64,000 nucleotides of DNA, from NCBI GenBank assembly GCA_035943635.1, contig DASZBX010000089.1, forward strand, positions 80,729-144,728, read 5' to 3'. The translations under genes were made by a program, and so were the position numbers. Below are positions 8,260 through 16,490 of this stretch, piece by piece. Numbering within the stretch: the stretch's first letter is position 1; every line of letters begins with the position of its first letter. The DNA comes from DASZBX01 sp035943635 (GTDB lineage: Bacteria > Actinomycetota > Actinomycetes > Streptomycetales > Catenulisporaceae). The notes below the pieces were generated by a model. That model saw only the letters and a program-made list of their open reading frames with translations. It was not told where the DNA came from and made no database searches.

Positions 8260-9120
8260 ATGGCGACCACCGGAAAACCGAGTCTGGCCGAGGTGATCGG
8301 CCTGCTCGACGCGGCGTACGACCCGGGCTGGGCGCAGGCCTGGGACGCGGTCGGTCTGGTCTGCGGCGACCCGGACGCCCCGGTCGGCCGGGTGCTTTTC
8401 GCCGTCGACCCGGTCGCCGAGGTGCTCGACGAGGCCCTGGCGTGGGGCGCCGACCTGCTGGTCACCCACCATCCGCTGCTGCTCAGGCCGGTGCACGGCG
8501 TCGGCGCGGACACCGTCAAGGGCCGCGGGATCCACCGGCTGATCACCGGCGGCTGCGCCCTGTTCACCGCGCACACCAACGCCGACTCGGCCAACCCGGG
8601 CGTCTCGGACGCGCTGGCCGCCGCGCTCGGGCTGACCGTGACCGGGCCGATCCTGCCCCAGCCCGGGGCCGACCCGGCCGCCGGGCGCGGGCTCGGCCGC
8701 TTCGGCGCCCTGCCCGCCGCCGAGCCGCTGCGCGCGTTCGCCGACCGGGTCGCCGCCGCGCTGCCCCGCACCGAGGCCGGGGTGCGCGTCTCGGGCGACC
8801 CGGACGCGCCGGTCCGGCTGGTCGCGGTCTGCGGCGGCTCGGGCGACGACCGGGCCGCGCTGGCCGCGGTCCGCGCGGCCGGCGCCGACGCGTACGTCAC
8901 CGCCGACCTGCGGCACCACCCGGCCAGCGAGGCTCGCGAGGCCGGGCCGGGCACCGCCCTGGTGGACGTGGCGCACTGGGCCAGCGAGTGGCCCTGGCTG
9001 GCCGCCGCGGCCCGCCGCCTGGCCGCCGACCTCGGTGCGCACCGGCCGGAGCGCGATACCGTGGAGACCCGGGTCTCCACGGCGGTCACCGATCCGTGGA
9101 CACTGCACCGGTCCGCTTGA
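8260..9120 (+). CDS. Nif3-like dinuclear metal centre protein
   Basis: This 286-residue protein matches the YbgI/NIF3 family. Metal-binding motifs are visible: DLLVTHHPLLLRP (His pair), LFTAHTNADSA, and near the C-terminus the helix ADLRHHPASEA followed by VDVAHWASEWPWL. Family members bind two metal ions; proposed roles include GTP cyclohydrolase-like hydrolysis, but the true reaction is unclear. It starts a three-gene run with the zinc-ribbon and RNase H-phosphatase genes, an arrangement conserved in actinobacteria. Confidence 0.9.
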   Translation: MATTGKPSLAEVIGLLDAAYDPGWAQAWDAVGLVCGDPDAPVGRVLFAVDPVAEVLDEALAWGADLLVTHHPLLLRPVHGVGADTVKGRGIHRLITGGCALFTAHTNADSANPGVSDALAAALGLTVTGPILPQPGADPAAGRGLGRFGALPAAEPLRAFADRVAAALPRTEAGVRVSGDPDAPVRLVAVCGGSGDDRAALAAVRAAGADAYVTADLRHHPASEAREAGPGTALVDVAHWASEWPWLAAAARRLAADLGAHRPERDTVETRVSTAVTDPWTLHRSA

Positions 9121-9171
9121 CCACCCCTACCAGAACCCAGCAAGGCCCGACCCAAAAGAGGGAACCCCGCC

Positions 9172-9912
9172 GTGAACGCAGCGCCCGCCGACCAGCTCCG
9201 ACTCCTCGACATCCAAGCGCTCGACTCGAAGCTCGACCAGCTGGCCCACCGGCGCCGCACCCTGCCCCAGCTGGCCGCGCTGTCCGCCGCCGACACCCGG
9301 ATCGGGCAGGTCCGGGACGTGCTGGTGGCCTCCACCACCCAGGAGTCCGACCTGGCCCGGGAGCTGAAGAAGGCCGAGGCGGACGTGGAGGCGGTGCGCA
9401 ACCGGGCCGCCCGGGACCGCAAGATGCTCGAGTCCGGCTCCGGCAGCGCCAAGGACATGTCGCACCTGCAGAGCGAGCTCGAGTCCCTGGCCCGGCGGCA
9501 GAGCGACCTGGAGGACATCGTGCTGGACGTGATGGAGCGGGTCGAGACCGCGGTCAACCGGACCGCGGACCTGAACCGCCAGCGCACCGCGGCCGACGAG
9601 GACCGGCAGAAGCAGGCCTCGGAGCTCGCGGTGGAGCAGGCCGCGATCGACAAGGACATCGCCTTCGCCACCCAGCAGCGCGCCCTGCTGGCCGGGCAGC
9701 AGCCGGCCGACCTGATGGCCCTGTACGAGAAGATCCGCTCCCAGTACAACGGGATCGGCGCCGCCGCGATCCGCCAGCGCCGGTGCGAGGGCTGTCGGCT
9801 GGAACTGGACATCGCCGAGGTCAACGAGGTCAAGGCGGCCAAGCCGGACGCGGTCTACCGGCACGACTCCTGCCGCCGGATCCTGGTCCGGACCAGCGAA
9901 TCAGGCCTGTAG
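9172..9912 (+). CDS. Coiled-coil protein with C4 zinc ribbon
   Basis: This 246-residue protein is mostly a long antiparallel coiled coil (residues about 10-180) followed by a C-terminal zinc ribbon with RRCEGCRLELD and the second cysteine in HDSCRRILV. Actinobacterial homologues are encoded between Nif3 and the RNase H-phosphatase protein, as here. The start is GTG at 9172 behind AGAGGGAA. The role is not established; a nucleic-acid or RNA-polymerase-associated function has been suggested for the family. Confidence 0.88.
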   Translation: MNAAPADQLRLLDIQALDSKLDQLAHRRRTLPQLAALSAADTRIGQVRDVLVASTTQESDLARELKKAEADVEAVRNRAARDRKMLESGSGSAKDMSHLQSELESLARRQSDLEDIVLDVMERVETAVNRTADLNRQRTAADEDRQKQASELAVEQAAIDKDIAFATQQRALLAGQQPADLMALYEKIRSQYNGIGAAAIRQRRCEGCRLELDIAEVNEVKAAKPDAVYRHDSCRRILVRTSESGL

Positions 9913-9918
9913 GACACC

Positions 9919-11223
9919 ATGCGCACTCTGATCGTCGAGGCCGACGGGACCAGCCGGGGCAACCCCGGGCCGGCCGCCTACGGGGCCGTCGTGCGCGGCG
10001 GGGAGACCGGCGAGCTGATCGGCGAGCTGGCCGGGGCGATCGGCGTGGCCGGCAACAACGCGGCCGAGTACCGCGGCGTGATCGCCGGGCTGGAGGCCGC
10101 GGCCGAGTACGACCCGGCCGCCCGGATCGAGGTGCGGCTGGACTCCAAGCTCGTGGTCGAGCAGCTCTCCGGCCGCTGGCAGGTCAACCACCCCGAGATC
10201 AAGGCGCTGGTCGCCCGGGCGCAGCGGGCCCTGCCGGCGCACGGCCAGGTGTCCTTCAGCTGGGTGCCGCGGTCCAGCAACGTGCACGCCGACCGGCTGG
10301 CCAACGAGGTCCTGGACGCGGCCGCCCGCGGGCAGGAATGGGCGGCCCGGACCCCGATGCCCGGTCCGGTGGCGCCGGGCCCCGCGCGGGACCAGGCGGC
10401 CGACCGGGTGACGGCTGCGCAGGCCAGGTCGAGCGAGGACCAGGCCGGCGAGGACCCGGCGTCGATCCGCGAGGCCGTCGTCGCCGTCGCCGTCGCCGTC
10501 GCCGACGCCGACGCCGCCGCGGCCGTGGCCGAGGCCGCCGCCACCGAGAGCCAGCGCCCGGCCCAGCGCACGAAGGTGGGCTGGGCCGCGGACCTGGGCA
10601 CCCCGACCCGGCTGCTCCTGCTGCGGCACGGGGTGACCCCGCTGACCGGGGAGAAGCGCTTCTCCGGGGTGGGCGGGGACCCGGACCTGACCGAGCTGGG
10701 CCAGACCCAGGCCCGGGCCGCGGCCGAACGCCTGATCGAGGCCCGGTTCGGCCGGATCGACGCGATCCTGGCCTCCCCGCTGCTGCGCACCCAGCAGACC
10801 GCGCAGGCGGTGGCCGACCGGACCGGGCTGCCGGTGCGCACCGAGCCGGGCCTGCGCGAGATGGACTTCGGCCGGTTCGAGGGGCTCACCTTCGCCGAGG
10901 CCCGGCACCGGTTCCCGGCCGAGGTGGACGCCTGGCTGGCCAGCGCCGACGTCGCCCCGCCGGGCGGGGAGTCGCTGGCGGCGGCCGCGGCCCGCTCGGC
11001 CCAGGCCCGGGACCGGATCATCGCCCGGTTCCCGCGCCGGACCGTGCTGGCGGTCACCCACGTCACCCCGATCAAGGCCCTGGTCTGCCAGGCGCTGGGC
11101 GCGCCGCTGGCCGCCGGCCACCGGATGGAGCTCGGCGCGGCCTCGCTGACCGTGATCGACTACTACGACGACGACGTGGCCAGCGTGCGCTGCGTCAACG
11201 ACACCTCCTACCTGCCGTACTGA
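9919..11223 (+). CDS. Bifunctional RNase H / histidine phosphatase
   Basis: This 434-residue fusion is like the mycobacterial Rv2228c type. Residues 1-140 form an RNase HI domain with acidic residues in EADGTSRGNPG, NNAAEYRGVIAGL, VRLDSKLVVEQL and NVHADRLANE. Residues about 225-430 form a histidine phosphatase domain with LLLLRHGVTP (catalytic RHG), a second LREMDFGRFEGL motif and AVTHVTPIKAL with the second His. The Ala/Val/Asp-rich linker between them contains a 6-bp DNA repeat near 10474-10520. It starts 6 nt after the zinc-ribbon gene. RNA-DNA hybrid removal and alpha-ribazole phosphate hydrolysis are the known activities of relatives. Confidence 0.93.
   Translation: MRTLIVEADGTSRGNPGPAAYGAVVRGGETGELIGELAGAIGVAGNNAAEYRGVIAGLEAAAEYDPAARIEVRLDSKLVVEQLSGRWQVNHPEIKALVARAQRALPAHGQVSFSWVPRSSNVHADRLANEVLDAAARGQEWAARTPMPGPVAPGPARDQAADRVTAAQARSSEDQAGEDPASIREAVVAVAVAVADADAAAAVAEAAATESQRPAQRTKVGWAADLGTPTRLLLLRHGVTPLTGEKRFSGVGGDPDLTELGQTQARAAAERLIEARFGRIDAILASPLLRTQQTAQAVADRTGLPVRTEPGLREMDFGRFEGLTFAEARHRFPAEVDAWLASADVAPPGGESLAAAAARSAQARDRIIARFPRRTVLAVTHVTPIKALVCQALGAPLAAGHRMELGAASLTVIDYYDDDVASVRCVNDTSYLPY
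10474..10520 (+). repeat. GCCGTC/GCCGAC hexamer repeat in the linker
   Basis: Near-perfect tandem copies of GCCGTC, then GCCGAC, encode the alternating Val-Ala and Asp-Ala linker between the RNase H and phosphatase domains. It is an in-frame microsatellite likely to vary in length between strains. Confidence 0.6.
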
Positions 11224-11337
11224 CGATCCGGCCGCAGGGAAACACACTTAGAGCGCACACTCTTATTCGCTCGCGCGAGTGAACGACGGACCCTTAGCAT
11301 GTCCCGACACTGCACGACGACAGGTGGGGGAAACACC

Positions 11338-13524
11338 GTGTTGGACACGCTCATCATCGGCCGGACCCTGCGCGTGCCGCGGATCGAGGGGCCGGCCGGC
11401 GACGGGGCCGGCGCCGCGCGCCAGGCCGACGCCGTGCTGCTCTCGGTCGGCTTCAAGGCCGCCGGACCGCTGCTCGGCCACCTCTCCGGCCTCGACCACG
11501 GCACGGCGGTCGACGCGGCGGTGCGCATCCTGGCCGCTGTCCGCGGCCTGGTCGGCGACGACGCCGAGCACAACGTGTACTTCAAGGACTTCCCCGCGAA
11601 CGTCCCGGACACCGTCGAGTTCTGGCTCGAACGCCTCAACCTGGCCCTGGCCGAGAGCGCCCCGGACGGGCACCCCGACGGCCCGGCCACCGTCCTGCCG
11701 CCGGGCCTGAACCTGCTCGGCCTGCCCGGATACGGCACGTACCAGCACACGTACGCCGAGATGCTGGCCGCACACGAGGAGCTGATCCCGTCCGTCCGCG
11801 ACCGGGTGACCGTGCTGCACCTCGGCGGCACCCTGGACGAGGAAGTCCACGCCCTCTACCTCGATCTGGCCGGCAGCACGACGCCGCTGTCCGAGGACGA
11901 TCAGCACCTGCTCGGCCTGGCCGCCGTCTGGTGCGTCGACGGCCCGCACCCCGAGACCATCCCGGTCCGCGAGAACCGGGCCGTGATCAACCGGGTCCGG
12001 CTGGCCGACGACCAGCCGCTGCTGGCCGACACCGTGACCGACGTGCTGCGCCTGGCCTGCGCGCTGTCCGGCGGCGACGTCTCGCTGAGCACGCCGACCA
12101 GGCTCCGCTCCCTGCCGCGCCGGGACCGGCGCGCGCTGCTGGCCGCGCTGGACGGCCTGGTCGGCGCGAACCCGGCCAAGCTCGGCGACGTCCTGGTCCG
12201 CCGGGAGGAGTTCAAGCGCCTCGGCGAGCGCCTGCACCCGCACGAGTACCCGCAGTTCCCGCACGCCGCGGACGTGTTCGCGGTGGCCCGCGGCACGAAG
12301 AGCGTGCGCTCGCTCGGCAGCCGGGTGCAGGAGGCGTTCGGCGCCGGGGACGTGCGCAAGGCCGTCGGCCTGCTGGCGAACTCCCCGGGCCTGCTGGTGC
12401 GCAGCCTGGACCGGGCCGCCCGGGCCGCCGCGGCCGGCGCCGACCCGCAGCAGGCCGCCGCGGACCTGGCGGTCGTGCGCGAGGCCGTGGACCGGGTGGC
12501 CGGGAAGGCGTCCGGCCGGGTGCTGCTCTCGCTGCGCGAGCACCTGGGCAACCGGACCGCGCCGGACCCGGCCCGGCTCTTCGTCAACCGGGCCGGCCGG
12601 GCCTGGGCGGCTCCGGACCGGCGCGCGCCGCTGGACGCCGGGCTGGTCGCCGACCTGACCGGGCGGCTGGACCGGGAACTGGCCGGTCGGCTGCCGCGCA
12701 GCGGGCACCTGGTGGTGGACCCGGAGGTGTACGACGTCGCGCTGCCGCTGTCCGGCAAGGACCGCCCGGGCGGGTTCCGGGTGCTGCCGCGCGGCTCGCG
12801 CACCCGGGTGGAGAGCGACCACCTGCGGTTCTTCATCCACTGGAAGGAGAACCGGCGCAGCACCGACTACGACCTGTCCGCGCTGCTGCTCGACGAGGAC
12901 CTCGCCGAGGCCGGCCAGCTGTCCTTCACCAGCCTGGCCGGGTACGGCGGCGTGCACTCCGGCGACATCACCGAGGCCCCGGACGGCGCGTCCGAGTTCA
13001 TCGACCTCGATCTGGCCAAGGTGCCGGCCAAGTACATCGTGCCGCAGGTGCACGTCTACTCGGGCGAGGGCTTCCACGAGGCCGCGGAGTCGTACTTCGG
13101 GTACATGGCCCTGGACGCCGACCAGTTCGGCCGGCCGTACGAGGCGTCGACCGTCCGGATGCGCTCGGACCTGCGCGGCCCGAGCCGGGTCGCGCTGCCG
13201 CTGCTGTTCACCCATGAGCAGGACGGCAGCTGGTCGGCGCTGTGGACGCACCTGTTCGTGCGCGGCGAGGAGTGGGGCAACCGGGTGGAGAGCAGCGCCC
13301 CGTCCACCGCGCTGCTCGTGCAGACCATCATGGAACGCCGCTACCTGCGGGTCGGCGATCTGATCGAGATGATGCTCGACGACGCCGAGAACTTCAGCGA
13401 GTACAAGGCCGGCCTGGAGTTCGACGGGCCGGTCACCTACATCGGCATCGAGCAGCCGCAGGGCCTGCCCGAGGGCTCCGAGGTGATCACGCTGGACCGG
13501 ATAAACGCCTTGGTCCCCGCCTAG
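11338..13524 (+). CDS. Large protein with TerD-like C-terminal domain
   Basis: This 728-residue protein is mainly uncharacterised. Residues about 530-610 (FIHWKENRRSTDYDLSALLL, then GYGGVHSGDI and SEFIDLDLAKV) resemble the TerD-like domain found in tellurite-resistance-associated proteins. The overall layout recalls the MXAN_6230/SCO0854 family, but I see no RING-type cysteine cluster. The middle region is helical. The start is the GTG at 11338, nine bases after GGGGG; the ATG at 11299 lacks a ribosome site. It is monocistronic, with a hairpin terminator at 13623-13651. Calcium binding or stress response is possible but unproven. Confidence 0.7.
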   Translation: MLDTLIIGRTLRVPRIEGPAGDGAGAARQADAVLLSVGFKAAGPLLGHLSGLDHGTAVDAAVRILAAVRGLVGDDAEHNVYFKDFPANVPDTVEFWLERLNLALAESAPDGHPDGPATVLPPGLNLLGLPGYGTYQHTYAEMLAAHEELIPSVRDRVTVLHLGGTLDEEVHALYLDLAGSTTPLSEDDQHLLGLAAVWCVDGPHPETIPVRENRAVINRVRLADDQPLLADTVTDVLRLACALSGGDVSLSTPTRLRSLPRRDRRALLAALDGLVGANPAKLGDVLVRREEFKRLGERLHPHEYPQFPHAADVFAVARGTKSVRSLGSRVQEAFGAGDVRKAVGLLANSPGLLVRSLDRAARAAAAGADPQQAAADLAVVREAVDRVAGKASGRVLLSLREHLGNRTAPDPARLFVNRAGRAWAAPDRRAPLDAGLVADLTGRLDRELAGRLPRSGHLVVDPEVYDVALPLSGKDRPGGFRVLPRGSRTRVESDHLRFFIHWKENRRSTDYDLSALLLDEDLAEAGQLSFTSLAGYGGVHSGDITEAPDGASEFIDLDLAKVPAKYIVPQVHVYSGEGFHEAAESYFGYMALDADQFGRPYEASTVRMRSDLRGPSRVALPLLFTHEQDGSWSALWTHLFVRGEEWGNRVESSAPSTALLVQTIMERRYLRVGDLIEMMLDDAENFSEYKAGLEFDGPVTYIGIEQPQGLPEGSEVITLDRINALVPA

Positions 13525-13622
13525 GCGAGCTGCTAGAGTCGGCTCAGGCGCAGGCCATGAGGGGACTTCCTTCTCTCTTCACTAAAAGGCTACTAGTCCT
13601 CTCGCTTCCCCGCGTCGCCAAC

Positions 13623-13651
13623 CGGCCCCGGTCCTTCCTGGACAGGGGCCG
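13623..13651. terminator. Hairpin terminator between convergent genes
   Basis: The arms CGGCCCCGGTCC (13623-13634) and GGACAGGGGCCG (13640-13651) give 11 pairs with one mismatch around a TTCCT loop. It lies between the TerD-like gene and yaaA and could act in both directions. Confidence 0.75.
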
Positions 13652-13680
13652 TTGTCGTGGCCTGAAACCGGGCCCCGGGG

Positions 13681-14484
13681 TCAGTCGCGCAGGACCAGGT
13701 CGAAGGCGGCGGTCCGCGGGCCGGGCACCGGCGGCGCGGCCGAGCCGACGGTCTCGACCTCGAATCCGGCCGCGGCCGCGGCGGCCGCGAACCCGGCCGG
13801 GTCCTTCGGCTCGGCCCCGGCCAGCAGCAGGGCCCGGACCAGCCTGCCCTTCGTGGCCTTGTTGAAGTGCGAGATCACCGTCCGCCTGGCCACCCCGGCC
13901 ACGATCCGCTCCTGCACCACCCGGACCGTCACCGAGTTCGGCCCCGGCCGCCACATGGTCGCGTACGCGCCCGAACGCAGGTCGACGACCAGGTCCGGCC
14001 CGGTCAGCTTGTCCAGCGGTTCGCGCAGCTCCCGCCGCCACCACGTGTTCAGCGACCCGATCCCGGGCAGCGCCGTCCCGCCGGAGCAGCGGTAGTGCGG
14101 CACCCGGTCGCCGGGCCGCAGCACGCCCCACAGCGCCGAGAAGATCAGGATGTTGCTGTTCGCGGCGGTGAACGCGGCCGGTTCGGCCGCGGCCAGGCCC
14201 GGCAGGTCCAGGGCGTCGTAGAGCACTCCGGTGTACAGGTCGGCGGCCGGGACCGCGCCCGCGGTGCGCAGCCGCCGGTTGTACGCCAGCTCCCCGGCCA
14301 GCCCCTCGGTCAGCCCGAGCGCGGCCAGCGCCTGCGGGGCCGGGCCCGCGCTCAGCTCGCCGAGCGCGTCCAGCACCCGCTCCCGGGCCGGGGCCAGCCC
14401 GGGCAGGACCAGGGTTTTCAGCCGCAGCCTGGGCGCGCGGCCGGGCACGGCCTTGCCCTCGGACGGGGGCAGCAAGACGAACAT
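13681..14484 (-). CDS. yaaA: YaaA-family peroxide stress protein
   Basis: This 267-residue protein has the hallmark N-terminus MFVLLPPSEGKA of the YaaA (DUF328/UPF0246) family, then ANSNILIFSALWGVLRPGD, PHYRCSGGTALPG, DLRSGAYATMW and SHFNKATKGRLVRALL. In Escherichia coli YaaA limits intracellular iron-driven oxidative DNA damage. The start is the ATG at 14484 with AAAGGTG six bases upstream. It is divergent from the RNase II-type gene and convergent with the TerD-like gene. Confidence 0.93.
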   Translation of the reverse strand: MFVLLPPSEGKAVPGRAPRLRLKTLVLPGLAPARERVLDALGELSAGPAPQALAALGLTEGLAGELAYNRRLRTAGAVPAADLYTGVLYDALDLPGLAAAEPAAFTAANSNILIFSALWGVLRPGDRVPHYRCSGGTALPGIGSLNTWWRRELREPLDKLTGPDLVVDLRSGAYATMWRPGPNSVTVRVVQERIVAGVARRTVISHFNKATKGRLVRALLLAGAEPKDPAGFAAAAAAAGFEVETVGSAAPPVPGPRTAAFDLVLRD

Positions 14485-14660
14485 CCGTCACCTTTCCGGG
14501 TCATGGTGCACCTGAAGTGTAGATCAGCCCCCGCCCCGCTCCCGGCCCGGCGCGGGCCGGGCCGCGGCCGCGCCCGGCCGCGATCCCGACCGCCCGACCC
14601 GGCCGCGACCGCGGCCGCGGGTCCGTGCGACAGGGCCGGAAAACCAGTACGCTGCCCGCT

Positions 14661-16490
14661 GTGCCACGCCGCGTACTGGTCATCGACAGCAAGGAAGCGC
14701 CCGACGTCCTGCGCACCGCCCTGCGGGACGGGTTCGCCGCGATCCGGGCCGAGTTCGAGCTGCCCGCGCACTTCCCGGCCGAGGTCCAGGCCGAGGCGGA
14801 CGCCGCCGCCGACCCGGCCCGCGCCCTGCCCGCCGGGGCCGCCGACCGGCGCGACCTGCCGCTGGTCACCCTGGACCCGCCCGGCGCGATGGACCTGGAC
14901 CAGGCGATGGCGATCGAGCGGCGGGGCACCGGCTACCGGGTCTGGTACGCGATCGCCGACGTGGCGCACTTCGTCGCCCCCGGCTCGGCCCTGGACCGCG
15001 AGGCCCGCCGCCGGGGCGAGACCATCTACCTGCCGGACGGACGCGTCCCGCTGCACCCGCCGGTCCTGTCCGAGGGCGCGGCCTCGCTGCTGCCGGACGC
15101 CGACCGCCCGGCCGTGCTGTGGCGGATGGACCTGGACTCCGGCGGCGACCTCGGCGAGATCGAGGTGGTCCGGGCCCTGGTGCGTTCCCGGGCCCGGCTC
15201 GACTACCCGGCCATGGCCCGCGCCCTGGACCAGGACACCGCGCCGGACGCGATCAACATGCTGCGCGAGGTCGGCCCGCTGCTGATGGCCCGGGAGGTCA
15301 CCCGCGGCGGGATCAGCCTGCACACCCCGACCCAGGAGATCAGTGCGGACGGCGGCCCCGACCTGGCCGGCTGGCGGCTGGAGTACCGGGCCGGCCTGGC
15401 GATCGAGGACTGGAACGCGCAGATCTCGCTGCTGACCGGGATGGCCGCGGCCCGGCTGATGCTGGCCGCCGGGACCGGGATCCTGCGCACCCTGCCCGAG
15501 GCCGACCCCGGCACCGTCGGCCGGCTGCACCGCGCCGCCCGCGCGCTGCGGGTGCGCTGGCCCGAGGGCGAGACCTACGCGAGCCTGATCCGCCGGATGG
15601 ACCCGGCCAAGCCGCGCCAGGCCGCGTTCCTGACCGAGGCCACCGCGCTGCTGCGCGGCGCCGGGTACACCTCCTTCCACGGCGCCCGCCCGCCGTACGT
15701 CCGGCACGCGGCCCTGGCCACCGAGTACGCGCACGTCACGGCCCCGCTGCGCCGGCTGGTCGACCGTTTCGGCAGCGAGGTGTGCCTGGCCGTGTCGGCC
15801 GGACGCCCGGTGCCCGAGTGGGTGTGCCAGGCACTGCCCGGGCTGCCGGCCGAGATGGCCGAGGGCGAGCGGCGGGCCAAGGCGGTCGAGCGTGCGAGCA
15901 TCGACCTGGCCGAGGTGGTGATACTGCGCGACCGGATCGGCGAGGAGTTCGACGGCGTGGTGCTCGACCTGAACGACCGGATCGACTGGGACCGCAACGG
16001 CAAGCCGGACGCGGGTGTGGTCATGCTGCACGAGCCCGCGGTGATAGGGCGGATCGACGGCCACGACCTGCCGCAGGGCGCCCAGGTGCGGGTCCGCCTG
16101 GTCTCCGCGCAGCTCGAGACGCGCCGGGTGATGTTCGACTGGGTCGACGCGACCGTGTATCCCGAGGGCACCGTCATCAAGGGGGACGTGATACGCACGG
16201 ACGGCGCCAGGCCGGAGCCGGGCCCCGAGGGCACCGGCCCGGGGGGACCGGCGCCGGAACCGGCCGCGGCGCCCGGCGGCGCGGCCGAGAGCACACCCAC
16301 GGGGACCAACGGAACGCGGAGAAGCAGAGCCTTGAAGCACGCGGCGCAGAAGAACAAGGCCCGGGGACAGGCCCCGGGCGACGACGGGACCACCGGCGTC
16401 ACCGACATCGACCCCGGCACCGGTACCGAAACCAGCACCGAAACCGACCCCGGCACCGACGACGGGACGGCCGAGGGCGAGCGGCGGTGA
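14661..16490 (+). CDS. RNase II-type (RNB domain) exoribonuclease
   Basis: This 609-residue protein carries the RNB catalytic domain, seen in LVTLDPPGAMDLDQAMAIE (residues about 65-83; the aspartate cluster that binds Mg2+), VWYAIADVAHFV and later TEYAHVTAPLRRLVDRF. Family members degrade RNA 3' to 5'. No N-terminal cold-shock domains are visible, so this is the short actinobacterial form. Residues after about 525 form a low-complexity tail, basic (ALKHAAQKNKARG) then Thr/Glu/Asp-rich. The start is the GTG at 14661; the stop overlaps the glycerol kinase start (GTGA). Confidence 0.9.
   Translation: MPRRVLVIDSKEAPDVLRTALRDGFAAIRAEFELPAHFPAEVQAEADAAADPARALPAGAADRRDLPLVTLDPPGAMDLDQAMAIERRGTGYRVWYAIADVAHFVAPGSALDREARRRGETIYLPDGRVPLHPPVLSEGAASLLPDADRPAVLWRMDLDSGGDLGEIEVVRALVRSRARLDYPAMARALDQDTAPDAINMLREVGPLLMAREVTRGGISLHTPTQEISADGGPDLAGWRLEYRAGLAIEDWNAQISLLTGMAAARLMLAAGTGILRTLPEADPGTVGRLHRAARALRVRWPEGETYASLIRRMDPAKPRQAAFLTEATALLRGAGYTSFHGARPPYVRHAALATEYAHVTAPLRRLVDRFGSEVCLAVSAGRPVPEWVCQALPGLPAEMAEGERRAKAVERASIDLAEVVILRDRIGEEFDGVVLDLNDRIDWDRNGKPDAGVVMLHEPAVIGRIDGHDLPQGAQVRVRLVSAQLETRRVMFDWVDATVYPEGTVIKGDVIRTDGARPEPGPEGTGPGGPAPEPAAAPGGAAESTPTGTNGTRRSRALKHAAQKNKARGQAPGDDGTTGVTDIDPGTGTETSTETDPGTDDGTAEGERR

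Noticed and set aside
15119..16486. Upstream extension of the glycerol kinase frame
   Set aside because: The frame is open in the RNB gene region, but kinase homology starts at GTG 16487 and the upstream residues are an Arg/Gly/Pro-rich shadow.
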